In this document: in pieces, positions 6,949 through 13,141 of the stretch
Layout of the letters: each line of letters begins with the position of its first letter
How positions within the stretch are numbered: the first letter of the stretch is position 1
Assembly: GCA_902495525.1 (NCBI GenBank)
Contig: CABUXL010000025.1
Span: 1 to 24,693, forward strand
Length of the DNA: 24,693 nucleotides
Direction of reading: 5' to 3'
DNA from: an uncultured Collinsella sp.
GTDB lineage: Bacteria; Actinomycetota; Coriobacteriia; Coriobacteriales; Coriobacteriaceae
Program-made: the position numbers and the translations under genes
The notes under the pieces: generated by a model
Told to the model about the DNA's origin: nothing
Database searches by the model: none
The model's input: the letters and a program-made list of their open reading frames with translations, nothing else

Positions 6949-6987
6949 CCTTACAAACACTTGACAATGCGCTCACGTGCATATGAG
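6949..6987 (+). promoter_or_regulatory. pstB promoter with candidate PHO box
   Basis: Three six-base blocks repeat every 11 bp: CTTACA (6950), TTGACA (6961) and CTCACG (6972). Direct 11-bp-spaced TT-ACA or GTTCACC-like repeats are the known layout of PhoP boxes in Bacillus and Streptomyces. The middle block doubles as a perfect -35 (6961-6966). The best -10 nearby is weak (TATGAG, 6982-6987, 15-bp spacing), as expected for an activated promoter. Confidence 0.5.
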
Positions 6988-7042
6988 CCGCGATTCCTAC
7001 TATCGATACTGCTGAATTGATATCGATGTGGAGGTATGCGGT

Positions 7043-7918
7043 ATGACGGCTGCTGCGGCTGTGGAGCCCACGGAGCTTGAAGAACTCATGAAAGCGCAGG
7101 CCGAGGCCGCGCACGAGCGCGAGGTTGGGGATGCGACTCGCCCCACGGCAGAGGATCTTGCCGCCTCGCCGACGCGAATCGATGTTGAGGGCCTCGACCT
7201 GTTCTATGGCGACCACCATGCGCTCAAGGACGTGAATATCAAGATCCGCGACAAGCAGATTACCTCGTTCATCGGGCCTTCGGGCTGCGGAAAGTCCACG
7301 TTGCTGCGCTGCTTTAACCGCATGAACGACGGCATCAAGGACTGCCGCATCGAGGGCAAGATTGCGCTCGATGGTCAAGATATCCTGGGCGACTACGACA
7401 TCTGCCGCCTTCGCCAGCGCGTGGGCATGGTGTTCCAGCGCCCCAACCCGTTTCCCATGAGCATCTACGACAACGTCGCGTATGGTCCGCGCGGTATGGG
7501 TGTGCGCGATCGCGCTGCGCTGGATGAGCTGGTCGAGGACTCCCTTCGTCGCGCTGCGCTATGGGATGAGGTCAAGGACAAGCTCAAAGAGTCGGGTCTG
7601 GGTCTTTCGGGCGGCCAGCAGCAGCGTCTGTGCTTCGCCCGCGCACTTGCCGTGCAGCCCGACATTCTGCTGATGGACGAGCCGACCTCGGCACTCGACC
7701 CTGTGTCGACGCTGGTGGTGGAGCAGCTGGCCTGCGAGCTCAAAGAGACCTGCACGCTCGTGGTCGTTACGCACAATATGCAGCAGGCGGCGCGTATCTC
7801 CGATTCGGTCGCATTCTTTTTGCTGGGTGAGCTGGTGGAGCACGCGCCCACCGCGCAACTCTTCAAGAATCCGACCGATCCGCGCACGGCGGATTATTTG
7901 ACGGGGCGTTTTGGCTGA
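7043..7918 (+). CDS. pstB: Phosphate import ATP-binding protein PstB
   Basis: ATPase of the high-affinity PstSCAB phosphate ABC importer, acting at the cytoplasmic face. All ABC motifs are present (291 aa): Walker A GPSGCGKST (78-86), the PstB-typical Q-loop block FQRPNPFPMSIYDNVAYGPR, signature LSGGQQQRLCFARAL, Walker B ILLMDEPTSALDP and the H-loop VVVTHNMQQAARISD. PstB is usually near 250 residues; this one has an extra acidic, Ala-rich N-terminal stretch of about 43 residues before the first ABC strand. ATG 7043 is chosen because GGAGGT lies 6 nt upstream; an upstream GTG (7028) would overlap that site. No pstS, pstC, pstA or phoU gene is in the window. A two-component system follows at once. 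Confidence 0.95.
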   Translation: MTAAAAVEPTELEELMKAQAEAAHEREVGDATRPTAEDLAASPTRIDVEGLDLFYGDHHALKDVNIKIRDKQITSFIGPSGCGKSTLLRCFNRMNDGIKDCRIEGKIALDGQDILGDYDICRLRQRVGMVFQRPNPFPMSIYDNVAYGPRGMGVRDRAALDELVEDSLRRAALWDEVKDKLKESGLGLSGGQQQRLCFARALAVQPDILLMDEPTSALDPVSTLVVEQLACELKETCTLVVVTHNMQQAARISDSVAFFLLGELVEHAPTAQLFKNPTDPRTADYLTGRFG

Positions 7919-7928
7919 TACCATCTAG

Positions 7929-7942
7929 TAAAGGTACCTTTA
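7929..7942. promoter_or_regulatory. Perfect 14-bp palindrome between pstB and the regulator
   Basis: TAAAGGTACCTTTA is its own reverse complement. With no loop it is unlikely to be a terminator. It could be an operator or part of an internal promoter for the downstream two-component genes. Confidence 0.4.
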
Positions 7943-7982
7943 GGGTTAAGATGCGGTCATGCCGGCCGCAAAGGGGTTCAAC

Positions 7983-8711
7983 ATGATCTATTACGTCGAG
8001 GACGATGACAACATCAGGGATTTGACGGTCTATGCGCTGCGCAAGCAGGGGATTGAGGCCGAAGGCTTTTCGTGCGACGGTGAGTTTAAGGCTGCCGTGG
8101 CGCGACGGGTACCCGATGCCGTCCTGCTCGACATCATGCTGCCCGATACCGATGGCTTGGCGATTATGCGTCGACTGCGTGCCGATCGCCTGACGGCGAC
8201 GGTGCCCATCATGATGCTTACCGCCAAGGATACCGAGCTCGACAAGGTGATGGCGCTCGATGGCGGTGCCGACGATTACCTGACTAAGCCGTTTTCGCTC
8301 ATGGAGCTCGCCAGCCGCTGCCGCGCACTGCTGCGTCGCGGCGGCATGGTCAAACAGGCAAGCGATGTGCTCAGCGTGGGCGACATTGTGCTCTCGCCCA
8401 GCCATCGTGAGGTGACTGTTGCCGGCGAGTCGCTTAAGCTCACCCTGCGCGAGTTCGACCTGCTCGAGTACCTCATGCGCAAGCCCGGCGTGGTCTTTAC
8501 CCGCGAGTCGTTGCTGCAGAGCGTGTGGGGCTGGGACTTCGACGGCGGTTCGCGCACCGTTGACGTGCACGTGCAGACGCTTCGCCAAAAACTGGGCGAG
8601 CATGCCAGCGCCATCGAGACCGTGCGCGGCGTGGGCTACCGCTTGGCCGAGCCTTCTGCCGGTGATGGTGCCGAAGGTGACGACACCGCGGCCACCGCAT
8701 CGGAGGAGTAA
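7983..8711 (+). CDS. OmpR-family response regulator, PhoP/PhoB-type
   Basis: 242 residues. Receiver: E6/D7/D8, phospho-acceptor D50 (AVLLDIMLPDTDG), T80 and K102 (YLTKPF). The winged-helix output domain (about 125-225) carries the conserved recognition-helix end SRTVDVHVQTLRQKLGEH and the closing VRGVGYRL. A short acidic, Ala-rich tail follows. ATG 7983 has AAAGGGG at good spacing and gives the usual MIYYVEDD opening; an earlier ATG (7959) lacks a ribosome site. Position directly between pstB and a PhoR-like kinase makes phosphate-starvation control likely (inference). The tandem boxes ahead of pstB would be its natural target. Confidence 0.92.
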   Translation: MIYYVEDDDNIRDLTVYALRKQGIEAEGFSCDGEFKAAVARRVPDAVLLDIMLPDTDGLAIMRRLRADRLTATVPIMMLTAKDTELDKVMALDGGADDYLTKPFSLMELASRCRALLRRGGMVKQASDVLSVGDIVLSPSHREVTVAGESLKLTLREFDLLEYLMRKPGVVFTRESLLQSVWGWDFDGGSRTVDVHVQTLRQKLGEHASAIETVRGVGYRLAEPSAGDGAEGDDTAATASEE

Positions 8712-8714
8712 CCC

Positions 8715-10139
8715 GTGGTCTTCGCCCCCCAGGGAAAACATACGCTGTCGCACCGCGTTTTTGTGACGATCTTTGTCTGCGCCATGGCGGTTATCGTGGC
8801 GTTTACGGTGCTGGGTGCGTTCTTTGTGCAAAACACCTTGGCGGATGCCACGAGTGCCAACCTGGCGCAAGAAACCGAGCTCATTGCTGCCGCCCTCGAC
8901 GAGCAGCAGGAGCCCATCCCGTTCTTGCGTAGCCTCGATCGAGAGGACTTGCGCATCACGCTGATTAACAAGGATGGATCGGTTGCCTACGACAACGAGG
9001 CGTCGCCTTCCACACTGCCCAACCATGGCGATCGCCCCGAGGTCATCGAGGCCTTTAAGAGTTGTTTGGGTTCCGCGGAGCGCGCAAGCTCTACGCTCGA
9101 CGAGATTATGCTGTATCGCGCCGTCGCCCTTGATAACGGCCAGGTTGTCCGCTTGGCGCAGGCCCAGCCTGGCGTTGCGGCGATTTTGCTGTCGATGGTG
9201 GCGCCGATGCTGCTTATCGCAGCAGCGGGTGCGGTACTCTCGTTTTTTATGGCGCGCCGCGAGTCCCGTGCCATCATCGCGCCTTTGCAAGAGGTGGATT
9301 TGGACCACCCGCGCCGTAGCTATGAGCACGCCTATGCCGAGATGGTCCCCATGCTTGAGCGTATTGAGTCGCAGCGCCAGGAACTCAAGCGCCAAATGGC
9401 GGTGCTAGCGGACAACGACCGTATGCGCCGCGAGTTCACGGCGAATATCACCCATGAGCTCAAGACGCCGCTTACGGCGATTTCGGGCTATGCCGAGCTC
9501 ATCGCAAACGGCATGGTCGAGGGCGAGGGCGACCTGCGCAACTTTGGCGGTCGCATCTATCGTGAGGCGGGCCGCTTGGCAGCGCTTGTCAACGACATCC
9601 TTACGCTGTCTAACTTGGACGAGGCCGAGCGTGCAACTGAGGGCGAGGCGGTGCCCATTGGTTCCACGGAGCCTATTGAGCTCTCGCGTGCCATCTACGC
9701 GGTTGAGCAGCGTCTTGAACAGGTCGCCCGTCAGGCGAATGTGACGATAAGTCATGAGACCAAGCCTGTGGTCATCGAAGGCGTGTCGCGCTTGATTGAC
9801 GAGCTCATCTATAATCTGGCGAGCAACGCCATCCGCTACAATCGACCCGGCGGTGCGGTTACGCTGCAGTGCGGCACCAACGACGAAGGCCATCCGTTCC
9901 TTGCGGTCGCCGACACGGGAATCGGTATCGCGCCTGAAGAACAGGGCAAGGTATTTGAGCGGTTCTATCGCGTGGACAAGAGTAGGTCCAAGGCGCGCGG
10001 CGGAACCGGTCTGGGGCTTGCAATTGTCAAGCATGCGGCCCTGTATCATCACGCCACGCTCGATCTGTCGAGCGAGTTGGGCGTGGGAACCACCATTACG
10101 GTGACGTTTCCCATACGGCAGGACGAGCCATTCGCATAG
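8715..10139 (+). CDS. Sensor histidine kinase, PhoR-type
   Basis: 474 residues. TM1 (about 14-37) and TM2 (about 157-178) flank an extracytoplasmic domain of about 120 residues. A short linker leads to the H-box NITHELKTPLTAISGYAEL with phospho-acceptor H247. The N-box LIYNLASNAIRYN, DTGIGI, FERFYRVDKSRS and GGTGLGLAIVKH complete the ATP-binding domain. The linker after TM2 is not an obvious HAMP, and I see no PAS. GTG start, with GGAGGAG (8702-8708) inside the end of the regulator gene; only 3 nt separate the two genes, so they are translationally linked. PhoR kinases usually take input from PstB/PhoU, which agrees with the pstB neighbour. Confidence 0.92.
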   Translation: MVFAPQGKHTLSHRVFVTIFVCAMAVIVAFTVLGAFFVQNTLADATSANLAQETELIAAALDEQQEPIPFLRSLDREDLRITLINKDGSVAYDNEASPSTLPNHGDRPEVIEAFKSCLGSAERASSTLDEIMLYRAVALDNGQVVRLAQAQPGVAAILLSMVAPMLLIAAAGAVLSFFMARRESRAIIAPLQEVDLDHPRRSYEHAYAEMVPMLERIESQRQELKRQMAVLADNDRMRREFTANITHELKTPLTAISGYAELIANGMVEGEGDLRNFGGRIYREAGRLAALVNDILTLSNLDEAERATEGEAVPIGSTEPIELSRAIYAVEQRLEQVARQANVTISHETKPVVIEGVSRLIDELIYNLASNAIRYNRPGGAVTLQCGTNDEGHPFLAVADTGIGIAPEEQGKVFERFYRVDKSRSKARGGTGLGLAIVKHAALYHHATLDLSSELGVGTTITVTFPIRQDEPFA

Positions 10140-10164
10140 CGATACAACATAGATATTGATGCAG

Positions 10165-10206
10165 ACGCCGCATTTGACTTTCGGGTGCGGCGTTGTTGTG
10201 CAATTT
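10165..10206 (+). terminator. Terminator-like hairpin after the PhoR-type gene
   Basis: ACGCCGCA (10165-10172) pairs perfectly with TGCGGCGT (10186-10193) across a 13-nt loop. The tail TGTTGTGCAATTTT is only partly T-rich, so termination may be incomplete. Confidence 0.65.
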
Positions 10207-10225
10207 TACGATTGCTTCCGACATT

Positions 10226-10287
10226 TTTACAGGAGAGCCTGTTTCTTATGTATAGAGTTTGGTCTCGGTAAAAAGATGCGATAACAT
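10226..10287 (+). promoter_or_regulatory. Possible promoter region of the CpsBCD-type operon
   Basis: Two weak candidates exist. TTTACA (10226-10231) and TATAGA (10251-10256) are 19 bp apart, with the dyad ACAGG-AGAG-CCTGT (10229-10242) overlapping the -35 end. TTGGTC (10259-10264) and TAACAT (10282-10287) are 17 bp apart. The dyad could be an operator. I cannot decide between them. Confidence 0.3.
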
Positions 10288-10334
10288 ACGGACAGTTTTG
10301 TCAATCCGAACTGGGGAAATGAAAGGCAAGCTGC

Positions 10335-10991
10335 ATGACCCTTCTCGAACTGTTCCAGCTGCTGAAGAAGCACCTTAAGCTGGTCATCACCCTTCCGGTG
10401 GTCTGCGCGATCGCCATGGGCATCGTGTCCTTCGTTGCGATGGACAACACCTACACCGCGACGACGAGCATGTACATTCTCGCCAAAACCGACGATAGCG
10501 GTCAGATGAGCTACAACGATCTCTCGGCGAGCCAGATGCTTTCCAACGATATCGCCACGCTGCTGGATAGCGATAGCGTTAAGAGCGGCGCAGCCAATGA
10601 ACTGGGCCTCACCGATCTGGATGACTACAAGGTGTCTGTTTCCTCCGAGACCACCACGCGTGTCATTACGCTTTCGGTTACCGGCACCGATGCCAAGGAG
10701 ACGGCTAAGGTCGCAAAGGCCATAGCCAGCTCGGTGAGTACGGTCGCTCAGAACGTCGGCGCTGCCCAGAGCATCAACGTTATCGACGAGGCTAAGACCC
10801 CCGAAGCCCCCAGCGGTCCCAAGCGTATGCTGTACGTTGCTGTCGCGTTCCTCGCGGGCATCTTTATCGCAGTTGCCTATGTCGTTTTGGCAGACATGCT
10901 CAATACCCGCATCCGCGGTGCCGAAGAGGCAGAAGAACTCCTGGGCATTCCCGTTGTTGGCCGAATTCCGGCTATGAAAGGTGGTAAATAG
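10335..10991 (+). CDS. cpsC: Wzz/CpsC-family chain-length determinant and BY-kinase activator
   Basis: 218 residues with the classic two-helix membrane topology: TM1 at about 16-36 (LVITLPVVCAIAMGIVSFVA) and TM2 at about 165-187, preceded by the proline-containing EAPSGPKRM motif. About 125 extracellular residues lie between them. In Gram-positive systems this protein controls polysaccharide chain length, and its cytoplasmic tail activates the partner tyrosine kinase. AAAGG lies 8 nt before the ATG. It is followed after 2 nt by the kinase gene, which is the usual split form of a Gram-negative Wzc. Names in other species: YwqC, EpsA, CapA, Wzd. Confidence 0.88.
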   Translation: MTLLELFQLLKKHLKLVITLPVVCAIAMGIVSFVAMDNTYTATTSMYILAKTDDSGQMSYNDLSASQMLSNDIATLLDSDSVKSGAANELGLTDLDDYKVSVSSETTTRVITLSVTGTDAKETAKVAKAIASSVSTVAQNVGAAQSINVIDEAKTPEAPSGPKRMLYVAVAFLAGIFIAVAYVVLADMLNTRIRGAEEAEELLGIPVVGRIPAMKGGK

Positions 10992-10993
10992 GC

Positions 10994-11731
10994 ATGGCTA
11001 AGGCAAAGAACACTGACAAGCTCGTTGTACAGAATGCCGCCAAGACCCTTCTGGCCAACATCCGCTTTGCGAGCGTGGACGACCCCATTCGCACCATCAC
11101 CGTTACCTCCTCGATTCCCAACGAGGGCAAGTCTACGGTTTCCATTAACCTTGCCCAAGCTATCGCCACCAGCGGCAAGTCCGTGCTCCTGGTCGAGGCT
11201 GATATGCGTCGCAGGTCCCTTGCCGATATGCTCGGCGTTCGTTCGCGCGGCGGACTCTATGCGGTCCTTTCCGAGCAGATCTCCATTGACCAGGCAATTG
11301 TCGAGACGGGTCAGAAGAACTTCTACTTCCTCGATGCCGAGCCGCATATTCCCAATCCTGCCGACATCATCGTCTCTCACCGCTTTGCCAAGTTGGTAAA
11401 GGCACTGTCCGCCAAGTTCCAGTACGTCATCTTTGATGCTCCCCCGGTCGGCACCTTCATCGATGCTGCCGAGATTGCCAGCCTGACCGACGGTACGCTG
11501 TTCGTGGTGCGCGAGGACTTCACCAAGCGCGAGGAGGCACTCAACGCTATCGGCCAGCTTAAGAAGTCCGAGAAGGTCAAGCTCATCGGTACCGTCATGA
11601 ACTACTGCGAGACCGAGACCAGCGAGTACTACTACTCCTACTACACCAAGGACGGTAAGAAGGTTAAGAAGGGCTCCGACGATCAGGGGACTTCCAAAAA
11701 GGGCATCTTCACCAACCGAGCAAACGTTTAG
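10994..11731 (+). CDS. cpsD: Bacterial tyrosine kinase (BY-kinase), CpsD/CapB family
   Basis: 245 residues, cytoplasmic. Walker A is TSSIPNEGKST (about residues 37-47), Walker A' is VLLVEADMRRRSLADMLG and Walker B is YVIFDAPPVGT, the set peculiar to BY-kinases. The C-terminus holds the autophosphorylation cluster SEYYYSYYTKDG (five Tyr in seven positions, about 209-219), followed by a lysine-rich tail of about 27 residues that is longer than I expect after the cluster. It needs the CpsC-like membrane partner encoded just upstream; AAAGGTGG in the end of that gene serves as ribosome site. It would phosphorylate itself and probably polysaccharide enzymes that are encoded elsewhere. Confidence 0.93.
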   Translation: MAKAKNTDKLVVQNAAKTLLANIRFASVDDPIRTITVTSSIPNEGKSTVSINLAQAIATSGKSVLLVEADMRRRSLADMLGVRSRGGLYAVLSEQISIDQAIVETGQKNFYFLDAEPHIPNPADIIVSHRFAKLVKALSAKFQYVIFDAPPVGTFIDAAEIASLTDGTLFVVREDFTKREEALNAIGQLKKSEKVKLIGTVMNYCETETSEYYYSYYTKDGKKVKKGSDDQGTSKKGIFTNRANV

Positions 11732-11748
11732 TTGATTAAGGCTGACCT

Positions 11749-12399
11749 ATGCGTGACATTCATTGCCATATCTTGCCGGGTGTAGACGACGGCGCCGCCG
11801 ATCTCGATGAGAGCTTGGCGATGCTCGAGGCTGCCAAGCGGGCCGGTGTAACCAGAATCGTTTGCACTCCTCACTGCCGTGATCCCTATTTTGATTACGA
11901 CAAGATGTGGGATGCCTTTGAGCTGCTGCGTGATAACGCTGACGGTTTTCCGCTCCAGATGGGCTTCGAGGTCAACCATCGAAAGCTCGTTGAACTTGGT
12001 ATCGATGCCGCGGAGCACTTGCATTTCGATGGAACCAACGAGTTTCTGCTCGAGCTTTCGACACATGCCGATGCGTATGCGTTTAGAGAGTACGAGAACA
12101 CGATTTACGATTTGCAGTGCCGTGGCTACCAGGTGATCATCGCTCATCCTGAGCGCTATCGTGCGGTTCAAAAGGATGTAAGCGTGGCGGAGCGCCTGGT
12201 CGATATGGGCTGCAAGCTGCAGGCTTCGGCGGACTTTATTGCCGGCGGTCGCTTTGGTCGCGAGAAAAAGCCGGCACAGCGCCTGTTCGATCAGAACCTG
12301 TACAGCTTCATCGCGAGCGATGCCCATAACGTGGGTCATTACGACTGCCTGGCGAAGGCTCGCGCGAAGTTTAGCGTACGCGGAGCTCATTTTCGCTAA
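11749..12399 (+). CDS. cpsB: PHP-domain protein tyrosine phosphatase, CpsB/YwqE family
   Basis: 216 residues. Metal-binding PHP motifs are visible: DIHCHILPGVDDGA (H5 and H7 with the DDGA loop), TPH, the FEVN segment, IIAHPERY and the C-terminal ASDAHN. The family is manganese-dependent and dephosphorylates the tyrosine cluster of the cognate BY-kinase, which is encoded 17 nt upstream. The family usually has about 240-255 residues, so this is somewhat short at the C-terminus, but all motifs I know are kept. The start is ATG with AAGG upstream. The three genes form a full kinase, activator and phosphatase switch. Confidence 0.92.
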   Translation: MRDIHCHILPGVDDGAADLDESLAMLEAAKRAGVTRIVCTPHCRDPYFDYDKMWDAFELLRDNADGFPLQMGFEVNHRKLVELGIDAAEHLHFDGTNEFLLELSTHADAYAFREYENTIYDLQCRGYQVIIAHPERYRAVQKDVSVAERLVDMGCKLQASADFIAGGRFGREKKPAQRLFDQNLYSFIASDAHNVGHYDCLAKARAKFSVRGAHFR

Positions 12400-12438
12400 A
12401 ATCTGTCCCTAACGTTCGCATTGAATGAAAGGGCAGCC

Positions 12439-12939
12439 ATGGATATCCAACTTAAGACGGGATGCTTTGATGACGCGGCGTTGGTGCGCCGCGTCATTTT
12501 TATGGACGAGCAGGGCTACGAGAATGAGTTCGACGCTATCGACGAGGATCCGAACTGCATTCATGTGACGCTCTATGTAGACGGCGAGCTTGCCGGTTGC
12601 TCGCGCGTGTTTCCCGAAGAGCTTGAGCGCGCGGCTGACGCAGAGGCTCCGGTGTCGCCGGCGTGCGACTTGGACGAAGGTGTCGCGGCGGGGGAGACCT
12701 ACATTATGGGGCGCGTGGCCGTGCTGCCGAGCATGCGCCGTCGCGGTTTGGCGAGCAAGATTGTCGAGGCCAGTGATACGTGCGCGCGTGATGCCGGCGC
12801 CAAGCTCATTAAGCTGCATGCTCAGGAATACGTGCTGCCGCTCTATGCCAAGGCGGGCTACACGCAGATTGCCCCGGTGGACTACGAAGACGAGGGCCAG
12901 CCTCATGCCTGGATGGCCAAGCGCGTAGATGGCAGATAG
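12439..12939 (+). CDS. GNAT-family N-acetyltransferase
   Basis: 166 residues, cytoplasmic. The acetyl-CoA-binding motif A is MGRVAVLPSMRRRGLASKIVEAS (the R-R-R-G-L-A loop is the pyrophosphate-binding signature), followed by LHAQEYVLPLYAKAGY, typical of motif B in ElaA/YjcF-like GNATs. The substrate cannot be told from sequence. An upstream TTG-initiated extension is possible, but GAAAGGG lies 6 nt before ATG 12439 and decides the start. It begins 39 nt after the phosphatase stop with no terminator between, so it may be read through from that operon. A functional link is not shown. Confidence 0.88.
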   Translation: MDIQLKTGCFDDAALVRRVIFMDEQGYENEFDAIDEDPNCIHVTLYVDGELAGCSRVFPEELERAADAEAPVSPACDLDEGVAAGETYIMGRVAVLPSMRRRGLASKIVEASDTCARDAGAKLIKLHAQEYVLPLYAKAGYTQIAPVDYEDEGQPHAWMAKRVDGR

Positions 12940-13049
12940 GAACGTTCCTTTCCTGCCGGCAGTTTGGGACACTCCTTGGCAATTGGCGCATCAGAGCGCT
13001 CGGACATACAGTTTTTCGATTCCGTATGTATATATGCGCGTTAATGGGT

Positions 13050-13055
13050 TATAAA
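13050..13055 (+). promoter_or_regulatory. Likely -10 box upstream of htpG
   Basis: TATAAA within GGGTTATAAAATC is the best -10 match in the 200-bp gap. No good -35 is seen at 16-18 bp. I find no CIRCE element (TTAGCACTC-N9-GAGTGCTAA) near htpG. Confidence 0.35.
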
Positions 13056-13086
13056 ATCTAAGTCTGAAGATAGCAGGTCTGCGATG

Positions 13087-13111
13087 CGGCTCGGGCGACC
13101 GAGCCGTTTTT
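13087..13111 (+). terminator. Intrinsic terminator or attenuator in the htpG leader
   Basis: CGGCTCGG (13087-13094) pairs perfectly with CCGAGCCG (13099-13106) around GCGA, followed by TTTTT. It ends 30 nt before the htpG ATG and lies after the apparent -10 box, so it could end a short leader RNA or terminate transcription from the GNAT gene. Confidence 0.75.
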
Positions 13112-13141
13112 GCGGACAGGGGTAGCGCGAAAGGACTGCAC

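Noticed and set aside
7863..9395. 510-codon minus-strand open frame
   Set aside because: Antisense to the PhoP/PhoR-type genes and has no recognisable domain.
12940..13141. CIRCE/HrcA operator upstream of htpG
   Set aside because: The TTAGCACTC-N9-GAGTGCTAA dyad is not found in the leader.
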